Of a stretch of DNA of 64,000 nt, positions 24,915-34,040 are shown one piece after another (the stretch's first letter is position 1; each line of letters opens with the position of its first letter). The notes beneath the pieces were generated by a model that did no database searches, was not told the DNA's origin, and saw nothing but the letters and a program-made list of their open reading frames with translations. Both the position numbers and the translations under genes were made by a program. This DNA is from Anaerolineales bacterium (lineage in GTDB: Bacteria > Chloroflexota > Anaerolineae > 4572-78 > J111), in the NCBI GenBank assembly GCA_020634855.1, contig JACKAU010000006.1:62001-126000 (forward strand), read 5' to 3'.

Positions 24915-25149
24915 GTAATTCTAAATAACTCAAGTTGTCACCCTATGGGAGAAGGGAGCAAGGGAAAACGCTCTACTCCCTACTCCTTACTCCTAACTCT
25001 TTATAAAAGATGCTTCATACTATTATAAGCTAAATCAGAAGAGAGACAAAGTTAGGAAATTTTGGAATGGGTGTGATAGGACTAAAAGCGACTATTCTAT
25101 TGAAAAAAATCTGTTACAATAGCTAGAGATCAATTGGAGGTGACCATCT
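24915..25149. other. Divergent intergenic region with short repeats
   Basis: Contains the GGAGAAGGGAGCAAGGG / CTACTCCCTACTCCTTACTCC word family (24950-25005) seen elsewhere between genes here. A TACAAT box at 25115-25120 lies upstream of the LarA-like gene, but no well-spaced -35 was found. No gene. Confidence 0.4.
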
Positions 25150-26460
25150 ATGCAACTACTCGACCAAATTCAATCGCTAAATTTTCCGGCCAATTTGCCG
25201 GCTACGCTGCTGGCAGTGACTCAACGTTTCGATGCACCGCAGATCGACGATGTGGCGGCGGCGACGCGTCGGGCCTGGCTCGATAGCGGCATTTTTGAAC
25301 GCATCGCGCCCGGCGACAGCGTGGCCATTGGCGTCGGCAGCCGGGGGATTACCAACTTGGCGCTCATTGTCAAAGAGACGGTGGCCCAACTGCGCGACAT
25401 CGGTGCAGAGCCGTTTATTATCCCGGCGATGGGCAGCCACGCCGGCGCGACGGCCGCCGGCCAACGGGACATGATCATACAGCTCGGCGTCGCGCCCGAA
25501 GTGGTTGGGGCCGAGATCCGGGCCACAATGGAGGTCACGCAAATCGGCCAAGTGCCCGGCGGGCCGCCGCTGTACCAGGATGTCATTTCGGCGGCGGCCG
25601 ACCATACCTTGCTGATCAATCGCATTAAACCGCACACCAGCTTCCGCAGCCATATCGAAAGCGGTCTGGCCAAGATGGCTGTCATCGGTCTGGGCAAACA
25701 GCACGGCGCGGCGACAATGCACAGCCAGGGCGTCCAAGCCTTGAAAAAGTTCATCGCACCCGCCGCCCGCATCTACGAGCGCGATACGAACTTGATCGGT
25801 GGGCTGGCGCTGTTGGAAAACGCCTTCCACCAGACCGCCGACATCGCCGCGCTGACCGCGGCCGAGATTGGCGGCGAACGCGAAACGGAGCTGCTGGAAA
25901 ACGCCAAGGCCCTGATCGCTGGACTACCGTTTGAGGCTATCGACGTGCTGGTTGTGCGCCAACTCGGCAAAAACGTGAGCGGTACGGGGATGGATACCAA
26001 CGTCATCGGCCGCCTTAAAATTCCGCGCGAGGCGGAGAATTTCGGCGGGCCGGATATCGCCGTGATCGCCGTGCTGGACCTGACCGAGCCAACGCATGGC
26101 AATTCCAACGGCATCGGTCTGGCCAATGTAACCACCGCACGTGTAGCTCGAAAAATCGATTGGCAGGCGATGTATACCAATGCCATCTCAGCCGGTATCT
26201 TGGGCATGTGGCGGGCGCATCTGCCCGTGACGATGGCCGACGACCGGCGCGCTTTGCAAGTCGCGCTGCGCGGCTGCGGTGAGATGCCGGAAGCGGCCCG
26301 GATGGTTTTTATTGAAGACACGATGAACCTGGATACGCTGTGGGTCAGCCCCAACTTGCGTGACGACATCGAGGCCCATCCCCGCCTGAGCATTATCGAC
26401 GAACTGCCGTTGATCTTTGATGACCAAGGCCAGTTGCAATCGCCCTGGAAACTGAGTTAA
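25150..26460 (+). CDS. LarA-like (lactate racemase domain) protein
   Basis: A 436-aa protein related to the N-terminal domain of nickel-pincer lactate racemase LarA (DUF2088). Typical features are GDSVAIGVGSRGITN, the PAMGSHAG loop, and the His-rich segment INRIKPHTSFRSHIESGLAKM, followed by a second alpha/beta half. LarA-type enzymes epimerise 2-hydroxy acids with a pyridinium-dithiocarboxylate nickel cofactor made by LarB/C/E; none of these maturation genes is here. GGAGG lies nine bases before the ATG. Whether this member uses the cofactor, and its substrate, cannot be read from the sequence. Confidence 0.65.
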   Translation: MQLLDQIQSLNFPANLPATLLAVTQRFDAPQIDDVAAATRRAWLDSGIFERIAPGDSVAIGVGSRGITNLALIVKETVAQLRDIGAEPFIIPAMGSHAGATAAGQRDMIIQLGVAPEVVGAEIRATMEVTQIGQVPGGPPLYQDVISAAADHTLLINRIKPHTSFRSHIESGLAKMAVIGLGKQHGAATMHSQGVQALKKFIAPAARIYERDTNLIGGLALLENAFHQTADIAALTAAEIGGERETELLENAKALIAGLPFEAIDVLVVRQLGKNVSGTGMDTNVIGRLKIPREAENFGGPDIAVIAVLDLTEPTHGNSNGIGLANVTTARVARKIDWQAMYTNAISAGILGMWRAHLPVTMADDRRALQVALRGCGEMPEAARMVFIEDTMNLDTLWVSPNLRDDIEAHPRLSIIDELPLIFDDQGQLQSPWKLS

Positions 26461-26514
26461 TCAATGACCGACCCCAACTTGCCCAAGCCGTAACCCGTCG
26501 CTACAATTATCGTT

Positions 26515-29500
26515 ATGTTTGACCCGAGATCACTTCGCCGTCTGGCGCCAATTCTACTGCTCGTTATTTTGGCAACGGCTGCCTATTTGCGCTTTTACAA
26601 TCTCGATTGGGACGGCGGCATCTTTGCCCACCCCGATGAGCGCTCGACCGTCGCTTTCTACGCGCCCACCATCAAATGGCCGGACAATACCGCCGACTTA
26701 CTCGACCCACGCCGCTCAACGCTCAATCCCTTCTGGAATGTCGATACACAAGAGTGGCGTAATTATACCTACGGTCATTTTCCACTCTACACGCTGGTAT
26801 GGGTGGCTCACCTGTTTACCTTGCTCACACCGCTGATTCAATCGCTGGGACTGCCGTTGGACTGGATTCAATTTTTCACCACCGCCGAGACCGGTCAGGG
26901 ATATGCCCTCATTGGCCGGGGGTTGTCTGCGCTGGCCGATGTGGCGACGGTCTATCTGATTTTTCTAATCGGGCGGCGGCTTTACGGCGTGTGGGGCGGG
27001 CTGCTGGCCGCGGCTTTATCCACCTTCACGGTGCTGCAAATTCAGTTAGCCCACTTCTTCGCCGTCGATCCGATAACAACCACCTTTACGATATTGGCCA
27101 TTTACGGCTCAATACTACTGTACGACCGCCAATCGATCGGCGCGGCGATCGTCACTGGCGTCGGGATTGGACTGGCGGTAGCTTCCAAATTCAGCGCCCT
27201 GCCGGTGATCTTTGTGCCGGTGATGGCCGGCTATCTGGCTCTTCGCCACGCCCGCCAAAATGAGACCGCGCCGGCCAGCTCGCATCTGCAAAGCCGGGTG
27301 ATTGGCCTGGTGTTACTGGCGCTGGCGCTCTCGTTCTTAATCTTTGCCGTTACCTCGCCCTTTGTGCTGCTCGATTTTGAAAATTTCAAACGGGCAGTGA
27401 TCGATGAACAGGGCAACATGGTCAGCGGCCTGGCCGATTTCCCGTTCACCCGGCAATATCGCGGCACCATCGCTTACTGGTACTTCATCCAACAGCAGTT
27501 GCGGTGGGGGATGGGCTGGTGGCTGGGGCTGCCGGCGCTGGCCGGTACGATCTGGGTAATTATCAAAACCTTCCGGGGCAAAGCCCAGGTCGGCGAAATT
27601 CTGTGTCTCACCTGGATCGTACTCTACTTCGGTCCAACCGGCCTCTTTCTGGCTAAATTCATGCGTTATATGGCGCCCATCGTCCCGCTCTTCACCCTCT
27701 TCGGCGCGGGTTTAATCGTCGCCTTATGGCAGTGGGGTACACAAAAGCAAAAAGCAACGACCACAAAAACTACTCTCCCTCAACCCACCACTCAAACCTT
27801 AGAACCCAGCGTCCCAGAACCTGAACTCGTCCTCCTCGAACCTGACATCCTCCCCCAAAGCCCCGAACCCACCATCCAACCGGTCAGCCAACCCACAACC
27901 CAACCAACCCACAACCCGTCTCCCAATCCCCCAATCTCCAATCTCCAATCTCCAATCTCCATCTACCACTTACCCGCCCTCGCCTTGGCCGCTATCGCCC
28001 TCATCGGCTCGGCCGTCTGGTCGATGGCTTTTGTCAACGGCATCTACGGCACCGAACATCCCTGGCTGACGTTTTCACGCTATGTCTACAACAACGTCCC
28101 CGACGGCTCATGCCTGGCCTATGAGCATTGGGACGATCGACTGCCGACCAACCTGCCGGAGCCGAATGCCAACCCCGCCGCCCACGCTTATCGCCAGCCT
28201 CAACTGCCAATGTACGACGACGACAACCAGCAAAAGTATGACCTCATCCGCAGCACGTTAATGGATTGCGACTATGTCATTCTGGCGACCAACCGGCTGT
28301 GGCGCACCATTCCGCGCCTGCCGGAACGCTACCCGATGAGCACTCGCTTTTACGAGGCGCTCTTCTCCGGCGAGCTAGGCTTCGAACAGGTTTACACGGT
28401 CAAGACGCCGGCCAAACTCGGCTCGCTGGTGATCGACACCCAACCCGCCGACGAGAGTTTCACCGTGTACGATCATCCCCAACCGATCCTTTTTAAGAAA
28501 ACCCGCCAGCTATCCGCCGCCGAATGGGATGCCATTTTGGGCAACACCTGGCAAAATGCCCAATGGGGATACGTAGGTGAGCCGACGCTGTTGATGCGCT
28601 TGCGCGGAGCGCAGGCCAATTTAGCCCAATCGCCTCCGGAGCCGGCTACGGCCGAACAAAAGAAAACGCTGATGCTCGATACGCCCGTGGACGAATTGCC
28701 CGCGATCGATGACTACCACTGGAACAGTATCGCCAACAGTTCCAGCTTAGTGGCGACGCTGTTGTGGTGGTTGGCCATCTTCATCATTGGGTTGGCGGCG
28801 TTACCGGCGGCGTTTCTGCTGTTCAACCATCTACCGGATCGAGGCTACGGCTTGAGCAAGAGCATCGGGCTGCTGTTGGTTAGTTATTTCGTCTGGATGA
28901 GCAGCAGTTTGGTGGGGACGCGCTGGCTGGGCAACACCTTGCCTACGGCCATTATCGCGCTGCTGTTGCTCGTTGCCTCCGGCATCTTCCTATTTATAAA
29001 GTACCGGCGGCCGCTCCTCACCTTTCTGTGGGAGCGCCGCTGGCTGATTTTAGTTACCGAGGCGTTGTTCGGCCTGGTTTATTTGATCTTTGTCTATTTG
29101 CGTATTCTGAATCCCGATTTATGGCACCCCTGGTTGGGCGGCGAAAAGATGCTGGAGATCGGCTTTCTCAACGCTATCGTTAAAAGCGCCGCTATGCCGC
29201 CCTATGATCCTTTCTTTGCCGACGGCATCATCAACTACTACTATTACGGCCTCTTTCTGGTGGGCGTTTTGATTAAATTGACCGGCATTCAACCGGCGAT
29301 TGCCTTCAACCTGGCCGTGCCGACGCTGGCCGCGTTAACCGGCATCAGCGCCTTTAGCCTGGCCGGCAATCTGGCCTCGGCGGCTGTCGCTAAAACCCAT
29401 GTTCACCTGGCGATGATGCGGGCGATTCCGGCCGGCATTCTGGCTACGTTTTTCATCGTTTTTATGGGTAACATTGAAGGCGCAGCCCAATTTCTACGCA

Positions 29501-31263
29501 ATCTGGCGACTGCCAGCATGAACGACTTTGAAACCGCCATTCCGGGCGTCAATACGGTGTTACTGGCCGGGATCGGCTTGCTCCAGGTTCTCGGCGGCGA
29601 AGGCATCGCCGCTTACAACTATTGGGACCCCACTCGCGTTATTCCCGAAACGATTAACGAATTTCCCTTCTTCAGCTTCTTGTTCGCCGATCTGCACCCC
29701 CATATGATCGGCATTCCAATCACCATCCTATTCCTCAGCCTCGCCTTCAATTGGATCGCCGTCCCCGCCATCGGCCAGTCTTCAGTACCCACACCTCATT
29801 CATCATTCATCATTCACCATTCACCATTCACCTTCCCGGCGCTTCTCCGCTGGCTGGCCATCCCGTTTGTGCTAGGCGCGATCGCGGTGATCAACACTTG
29901 GGATTTGCCCACTTACCTCGGCCTAATGCTGGCGACGTTTGTGTTGGCCCGTTACCGTAGCCTCAAGGCCGATCTTACGCTGGGCCGCGTGGGGCTGCTG
30001 CTAGCGACCGGCCTTCTTTTTACCGGCGCGGTTTTGGCCATGACTTATCTGCTCTACATCCCCTTCTTTGTCAATTACCAACCCCCGGCGGAAACCGGAC
30101 TGGGGCTGGTGACGACTAAAACGCCGCTCGGCCAGCATTTGAGAATTTGGGGCTTCTTCATCTTTGTGATTGCCTCGTGGCTGTGGTTATCGCTGCTTTT
30201 TCCTAGAACGCGCAACAGTCTGCTGCGAACGGCCAGTCTTTACCTGCGCCGCTGGAATGTGTGGCCGCATCTGTCGGAAATTTACAACGCGCTGGTTAAG
30301 CGCAAGGTCGATACCAGCGAGTTCGTACCGTGGGGGGTGGGGCTGTTGTTTCTGATCACGGCCGGGCTGTTCCTGTTCGGTTATCGGGTGCCGGCCTATT
30401 TGCTGCCACTGGTCGCGCTGGCCCTGGCGCTGCTGTTCCGGCGCGAGACGCCGGCGTCGGTCGCCTACTTGGGGCTACTGGCCTTTACCGGCCTGTTTAT
30501 TCTGCTCGGCCTCGAATTCTTCTTCCTGCGTGATTTCTTAGGCGGCGGCGACTATTACCGCATGAACACCTTGTTCAAATTCTTCATTCAGGTCTGGATT
30601 ATTTTCGGCATTGTGGCCGGGGTCGTCTTTCCGCAAATTTGGAATGCCAGCGTAACCTGGAGCCTTCCGAAGGCAGTGGTTTGGCGGAGTGTCGCCCTCA
30701 TTCTGCTGGTAGCCGGCCTGGTTTATCCGATCTTCGGCACCCGCACCCGGGTGGATGATCGTTTCCCCGGTGAGCAGAATCGGCCGCCGATCGGCACGCT
30801 CAACGGCATGGCCTACATGACCACCGGGGTCTTCGAGTGGCCCGCCGGCAATCCCATCGAATTGGCTTATGATTACGAGGCGATTCGCTGGCTTCAGGAC
30901 AATGTGAAGGGCACGCCCATCCTAGCTGAGGCCAAAATCGGCTATTATCGCGAGGGGGGGATGCGCGTGGCCGCCTATACCGGCCTACCGTCGATCTTGG
31001 GCGGTCTGCACCAAAACGAGCAGCGCTACCCGTCGCAGGTTGGCGACCGCGACTGGGTGGTGAATGAGCTGTGGAACACGCTCGACCCTAATCGCGCTCT
31101 GGAGTTAATCGACCAGCTTAACATCATTTATATCTATGTCGGTCAGGTCGAACGCGCCACCTACGGCCCGTTCGTCGGTGATAAGTTTGAAGCCTTGCGT
31201 GAACAGGGTCAGCTTGAGCTTGTTTTCGAGAATGCAAAAACGAAGATTTACAAGCGTAACTAA
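26515..31263 (+). CDS. Giant YYY-domain (DUF2298) membrane glycosyltransferase-like protein
   Basis: A 1582-aa membrane protein made of two GT-C-like halves. The first (1-400) starts with a PMT/ArnT-type signature loop (FAHPDERSTVAFYAP) and about ten helices. A Pro/Thr/Gln-rich linker (about 410-480) follows. The second half carries the DUF2298 / YYY module of Chloroflexota and archaea, named for its tyrosine run (IINYYYYGLFLVG), with EFPFFSFLFADLHPHM, FLRDFLGGGDYYRMNTLFKF and a C-terminal soluble part. Such proteins are thought to move sugars from lipid carriers to surface polymers. Two low-complexity insertions match intergenic repeats (27920-27965, 29797-29835). No clear ribosome site precedes the ATG. 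Confidence 0.75.
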   Translation: MFDPRSLRRLAPILLLVILATAAYLRFYNLDWDGGIFAHPDERSTVAFYAPTIKWPDNTADLLDPRRSTLNPFWNVDTQEWRNYTYGHFPLYTLVWVAHLFTLLTPLIQSLGLPLDWIQFFTTAETGQGYALIGRGLSALADVATVYLIFLIGRRLYGVWGGLLAAALSTFTVLQIQLAHFFAVDPITTTFTILAIYGSILLYDRQSIGAAIVTGVGIGLAVASKFSALPVIFVPVMAGYLALRHARQNETAPASSHLQSRVIGLVLLALALSFLIFAVTSPFVLLDFENFKRAVIDEQGNMVSGLADFPFTRQYRGTIAYWYFIQQQLRWGMGWWLGLPALAGTIWVIIKTFRGKAQVGEILCLTWIVLYFGPTGLFLAKFMRYMAPIVPLFTLFGAGLIVALWQWGTQKQKATTTKTTLPQPTTQTLEPSVPEPELVLLEPDILPQSPEPTIQPVSQPTTQPTHNPSPNPPISNLQSPISIYHLPALALAAIALIGSAVWSMAFVNGIYGTEHPWLTFSRYVYNNVPDGSCLAYEHWDDRLPTNLPEPNANPAAHAYRQPQLPMYDDDNQQKYDLIRSTLMDCDYVILATNRLWRTIPRLPERYPMSTRFYEALFSGELGFEQVYTVKTPAKLGSLVIDTQPADESFTVYDHPQPILFKKTRQLSAAEWDAILGNTWQNAQWGYVGEPTLLMRLRGAQANLAQSPPEPATAEQKKTLMLDTPVDELPAIDDYHWNSIANSSSLVATLLWWLAIFIIGLAALPAAFLLFNHLPDRGYGLSKSIGLLLVSYFVWMSSSLVGTRWLGNTLPTAIIALLLLVASGIFLFIKYRRPLLTFLWERRWLILVTEALFGLVYLIFVYLRILNPDLWHPWLGGEKMLEIGFLNAIVKSAAMPPYDPFFADGIINYYYYGLFLVGVLIKLTGIQPAIAFNLAVPTLAALTGISAFSLAGNLASAAVAKTHVHLAMMRAIPAGILATFFIVFMGNIEGAAQFLRNLATASMNDFETAIPGVNTVLLAGIGLLQVLGGEGIAAYNYWDPTRVIPETINEFPFFSFLFADLHPHMIGIPITILFLSLAFNWIAVPAIGQSSVPTPHSSFIIHHSPFTFPALLRWLAIPFVLGAIAVINTWDLPTYLGLMLATFVLARYRSLKADLTLGRVGLLLATGLLFTGAVLAMTYLLYIPFFVNYQPPAETGLGLVTTKTPLGQHLRIWGFFIFVIASWLWLSLLFPRTRNSLLRTASLYLRRWNVWPHLSEIYNALVKRKVDTSEFVPWGVGLLFLITAGLFLFGYRVPAYLLPLVALALALLFRRETPASVAYLGLLAFTGLFILLGLEFFFLRDFLGGGDYYRMNTLFKFFIQVWIIFGIVAGVVFPQIWNASVTWSLPKAVVWRSVALILLVAGLVYPIFGTRTRVDDRFPGEQNRPPIGTLNGMAYMTTGVFEWPAGNPIELAYDYEAIRWLQDNVKGTPILAEAKIGYYREGGMRVAAYTGLPSILGGLHQNEQRYPSQVGDRDWVVNELWNTLDPNRALELIDQLNIIYIYVGQVERATYGPFVGDKFEALREQGQLELVFENAKTKIYKRN

Positions 31264-31336
31264 AATTGACTTTGTTTGCCTATCCTGCTACTTTTGTTTA
31301 TAGAATCGTAACTTATAAAACAAAGGCAAGCGATAA

Positions 31337-31567
31337 ATGAAAGAAAAAATTGTTGTCGATCCCAACATCCACTTCGGAAAACCCTTTGTAGCCGGTACTA
31401 GAATTACAGTGCAGAGTGTACTTGAACTTGTTAAGGAAGGCATCCCTTTTTCCGAGATCATCCAAGATTATTATCCCGACCTCCTTACCGAAGATATTCA
31501 AGCCTGTGTCCAATATGCCATCGATATTGTAACCACTGAAGATATTCACATTACAGCGGTAGCATGA
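31337..31567 (+). CDS. DUF433 antitoxin
   Basis: A 76-aa DUF433 protein (VVDPNIHFGKPFVAGTRITVQSVLELVKEG … IPFSEIIQDYYPDLLTEDIQACVQYA), the HTH-type antitoxin paired with DUF5615 toxins. Its end overlaps the next gene by 4 bp (ATGA), as usual for toxin-antitoxin operons. The protein should bind the toxin and repress the operon. Confidence 0.85.
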   Translation: MKEKIVVDPNIHFGKPFVAGTRITVQSVLELVKEGIPFSEIIQDYYPDLLTEDIQACVQYAIDIVTTEDIHITAVA

Positions 31568-31923
31568 AACTCTTGCTTGATCAAGATATATTTGCTAAAA
31601 CTCGACGCTTTCTTGAAGAACTGGGGCATGATGTCATTCCTGTAGCGCAGTTAGGCTTGGCGCAGGCAAGTGATACTGATCTCCTGAAGAAATCAGAAGA
31701 ACTTTCTCGAATATTTGTAACTCGTGACAGGGATTTTGGTGGGCTTGTATTTGTAAGTGGCCTCGGGGCTGGAGTTATTTATCTTCGAATGTTACCCTCA
31801 ACCCAAGAGGCCGTTCATCACGAACTTGGACGCGTCTTAAAAATCTACTCAGCAGAAAAGCTGAAAGCGGCCTTCATAGTTGTTGAACCAGGCCGCCACC
31901 GGTTTAGGAAAATCCCCAAATAG
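31564..31923 (+). CDS. DUF5615 PIN-like toxin
   Basis: A 119-aa PIN-fold protein (Mut7-C/DUF5615 type): MKLLLDQDIFAKTRRFLEELGHDV carries the first acidic residues, and FVTRDRDFGGLVF the second Asp pair, the metal-binding RNase centre. It is coupled by ATGA to the DUF433 antitoxin. It probably cleaves RNA; the target is unknown. All key acidic residues seem intact. Confidence 0.8.
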   Translation: MKLLLDQDIFAKTRRFLEELGHDVIPVAQLGLAQASDTDLLKKSEELSRIFVTRDRDFGGLVFVSGLGAGVIYLRMLPSTQEAVHHELGRVLKIYSAEKLKAAFIVVEPGRHRFRKIPK

Positions 31924-32038
31924 ACCCTTCGCAAACAGCCGGTAGGCATAGTTACAGTTAAGCAAAGCCGGTTTTTACTGCCTAATTAAAAGCCAAATTT
32001 AAACTTCTCCCAATCTGCGCCCAATATCGATGATCAAG

Positions 32039-32236
32039 CGATGTAAATTTCAGTATATCACGATTTGAATACCTGATGAGATAGGATAGAACACAGATGA
32101 CACGGATCATACAGATTTTCACGGATAAGGCTTGATTTATTTTAAGAAAATCCGTGTTTATCCGTGCGATCGGTACGATCAGCGTTCAATTGACCTGTTT
32201 TTATGTGAAACTGTGATCTACTGAATTTACATTGTG
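32039..32236. repeat. Inverted-repeat (MITE-like) element with CACGGAT words
   Basis: Imperfect ~22-bp inverted ends, GATGTAAATTTCAGTATATCAC at the left and GTGATCTACTGAATTTACATTG at the right (32214-32236), bracket ~195 bp. The interior has CACGGATCATACAG, TTTTCACGGATAA and ATCCGTGTTTATCCGTG, a word family found between genes in many environmental genomes. No coding frame. The right end overlaps the promoter of the GyrA-like gene. Confidence 0.45.
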
Positions 32237-32260
32237 AATTGGGCTAATTATTGGTACAAT
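32232..32260 (+). promoter_or_regulatory. Sigma-70-type promoter for the GyrA-like gene
   Basis: TTGTGA (32232-32237), 17-bp spacer, TACAAT (32255-32260). The gene starts 32 bp further on with TAGGAGAG as ribosome site. Confidence 0.6.
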
Positions 32261-32292
32261 AGGAACATCTAACGCCGTAGGAGAGTAACGTT

Positions 32293-33324
32293 ATGGACCT
32301 TGAACGCCCCGATCTGAGCCAGGTCAGCCCGGAGGTTAGAGCGTACATTGAAGCGCTGGAAGCTGAACTGCTCGATTTACAGGCGGATGAAGACGCCTCG
32401 TCGATCTCAAATACACCTCCTCTGGAAACCAACGAGCCCCCGACAACGCTTAATGTCATTACCGTCACCCGCAGCGGGGTGGCTAAACGCACCCCACGCC
32501 ATCTCTACAGCCGCCAGCGACGCGGTGGCATGGGCATTTTTGATCTAGAAGCCCTTGATGACGATCCCCTGGCCCATCTCCTGGTGGCCGATCAGAGTCA
32601 AGACTTAATCGTCATCACCACCAAAGCCCGGGCATTTCGACTCCCGGTCAACCATCTACCGGAGGCTCAGGTGCGCAGCAAAGGCGTCTCTATTTTGGAC
32701 AAACTGGCCCTCACCGACGGTGAGCAACTTGCCCTGATCCTTCCCCATCGTAAACAAGGCTATCTGGTCGTTGTCACTAACGAGGCCCACGTGCGCCGCT
32801 TCCGTTATCACTATTTTCGAGACGATATGAGTCCCGGTCTGGTGCTGTTTGACGTCAGAGACTGTGGTCGCCCTACGGCAGCCGGCTGGTCGGCCGGCGA
32901 CGAAGACCTGTTTATTGCCACTCGGCAGGGCAAAGCCATTCGCTTCGCCGAGCAAAAGATCACTACGATGGGCAACCTGGGCATTCGCCTCAGCAAGGGC
33001 GACAGCGTGGCCGGGGTAACGGGCGTGACCGACAAAAGCCGCGTCTGCTTGATGGCCGCCGACGGCAAAGGCACGATTCGCTTAATGAGTAGTTTTACCG
33101 CCAACAAAGCCCCCGGCGCGGGCGGCAAAGCGGCCATCAAGGCGGACAACATTGTCGGTATCACCAGTGTTGGCAAACACGACGATGTCTTTATCATTTC
33201 CCGCTTGAGCAAAATCATTCGCTTTCAAGCCGCCGAAATCCCGCCCAAAGAAGGTATCGTTCAGGGGGTTAACTGTATGGCTCTTCGGGCCGATGAAGTG
33301 GTGGCGGTGACAGGCAGTCAGTAG
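32293..33324 (+). CDS. Stand-alone DNA gyrase A C-terminal domain protein
   Basis: A 343-aa protein that is only the beta-pinwheel DNA-wrapping domain of GyrA/ParC; the breakage-reunion domain with its active Tyr is absent. Blade repeats are seen (VITVTRSGVAKRTPRHLY, LIVITTKARAFRLPVNHL, YLVVVTNEAHVRRFRYHYF, LFIATRQGKAIRFAEQ, VCLMAADGKGTIRL, VFIISRLSKIIRFQAAEI), six in number. The GyrA-box QRRGGMG is present at 75-81. The first 45 residues are an acidic helix (YIEALEAELLDLQADED). It may bend or wrap DNA, or modulate gyrase. It has its own promoter and no gyrase gene nearby. Confidence 0.8.
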   Translation: MDLERPDLSQVSPEVRAYIEALEAELLDLQADEDASSISNTPPLETNEPPTTLNVITVTRSGVAKRTPRHLYSRQRRGGMGIFDLEALDDDPLAHLLVADQSQDLIVITTKARAFRLPVNHLPEAQVRSKGVSILDKLALTDGEQLALILPHRKQGYLVVVTNEAHVRRFRYHYFRDDMSPGLVLFDVRDCGRPTAAGWSAGDEDLFIATRQGKAIRFAEQKITTMGNLGIRLSKGDSVAGVTGVTDKSRVCLMAADGKGTIRLMSSFTANKAPGAGGKAAIKADNIVGITSVGKHDDVFIISRLSKIIRFQAAEIPPKEGIVQGVNCMALRADEVVAVTGSQ

Positions 33325-33488
33325 TAGCAGGGCTGCAGGGTAGCAGGGTGACAAGGTAGCAAGGTCGCAGGATGGCAAGGAATAAGAATGTTATCGAGTG
33401 ATTTGGGGAGTGAGGCGGTTTTACCTCTATGAACTCTACAAACTCCACGAACTCCACAAACTCTATGAACTTATGATAGGAGACAAAG
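33325..33488. repeat. Intergenic iterated words (GCAGGGTAGCAGGGT; AACTCCACAAACTC)
   Basis: Two low-complexity tracts: GCAGGG/GTAGCAAGGTCGCAGG repeats, then ACTCTACAAACTCCACGAACTCC. Complementary versions (CCTGCCACCCTGCCGCCCTG and GAGTTTGTAGAGTTTTTGGAG) lie at 34715-34825, so the isochorismatase-DtxR pair is bracketed by the same two words in inverted order. No gene. Confidence 0.6.
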
Positions 33489-34028
33489 ATGCTTTCGATT
33501 GATAACGCCGTTTTATTAGTGATCGATGTTCAGGGTAAACTGGCCGAGTTGATGGATAACAAAGAGACGCTCTTTGCTAATTTGCAGCGAATCGTCCAGG
33601 GGGCCAAGGTACTCGACCTGCCGATTGTAGTGACGGAACAAGTGCCGGAAAAATTGGGGCCGACTCGCTCGGAGATCGGCCAATATTTGGCGGGCATCGA
33701 GCCGGTGGCTAAACGCAGTTTTAGCTGCTGCGGCGACGACGCCTTTATGAACCAACTGGCCACGCTCAACCGAAAACAAATCCTGATGACCGGCATCGAA
33801 ACCCACATCTGCGTCTACCAAACTGCGGTTGACCTGCTCGGTCAAGGCTACGAGGTTCAGTTGGTGGCCGACGCTGTGTCGTCGCGCACGCCGGAAAACC
33901 GGCAGTTGGGTCTCGATCGCATCAAAGAGGCCGGTGCCAGCCTGACCAGCACCGAGATGGCCCTCTTTGAACTCCTGCGCGTGGCCGAGGGATCAAAGTT
34001 CAAAGAAATTTCCAACATCGTTAAGTAA
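33489..34028 (+). CDS. Isochorismatase-family hydrolase
   Basis: A 179-aa cysteine hydrolase. The triad is visible: Asp13 in LLVIDVQGKL, Lys75 in EPVAKRSFSCC, and Cys108 in MTGIETHICVYQTA. The family (nicotinamidase, isochorismatase, carbamoylsarcosine amidase-like) cleaves C-N or C-O bonds; this member resembles the short 'hydrolase' subgroup of unknown substrate. GATAGGAGA precedes the ATG. It is 12 bp upstream of a DtxR-type regulator gene, likely one transcript. Confidence 0.85.
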   Translation: MLSIDNAVLLVIDVQGKLAELMDNKETLFANLQRIVQGAKVLDLPIVVTEQVPEKLGPTRSEIGQYLAGIEPVAKRSFSCCGDDAFMNQLATLNRKQILMTGIETHICVYQTAVDLLGQGYEVQLVADAVSSRTPENRQLGLDRIKEAGASLTSTEMALFELLRVAEGSKFKEISNIVK

Positions 34029-34040
34029 GACGAGATCGGC

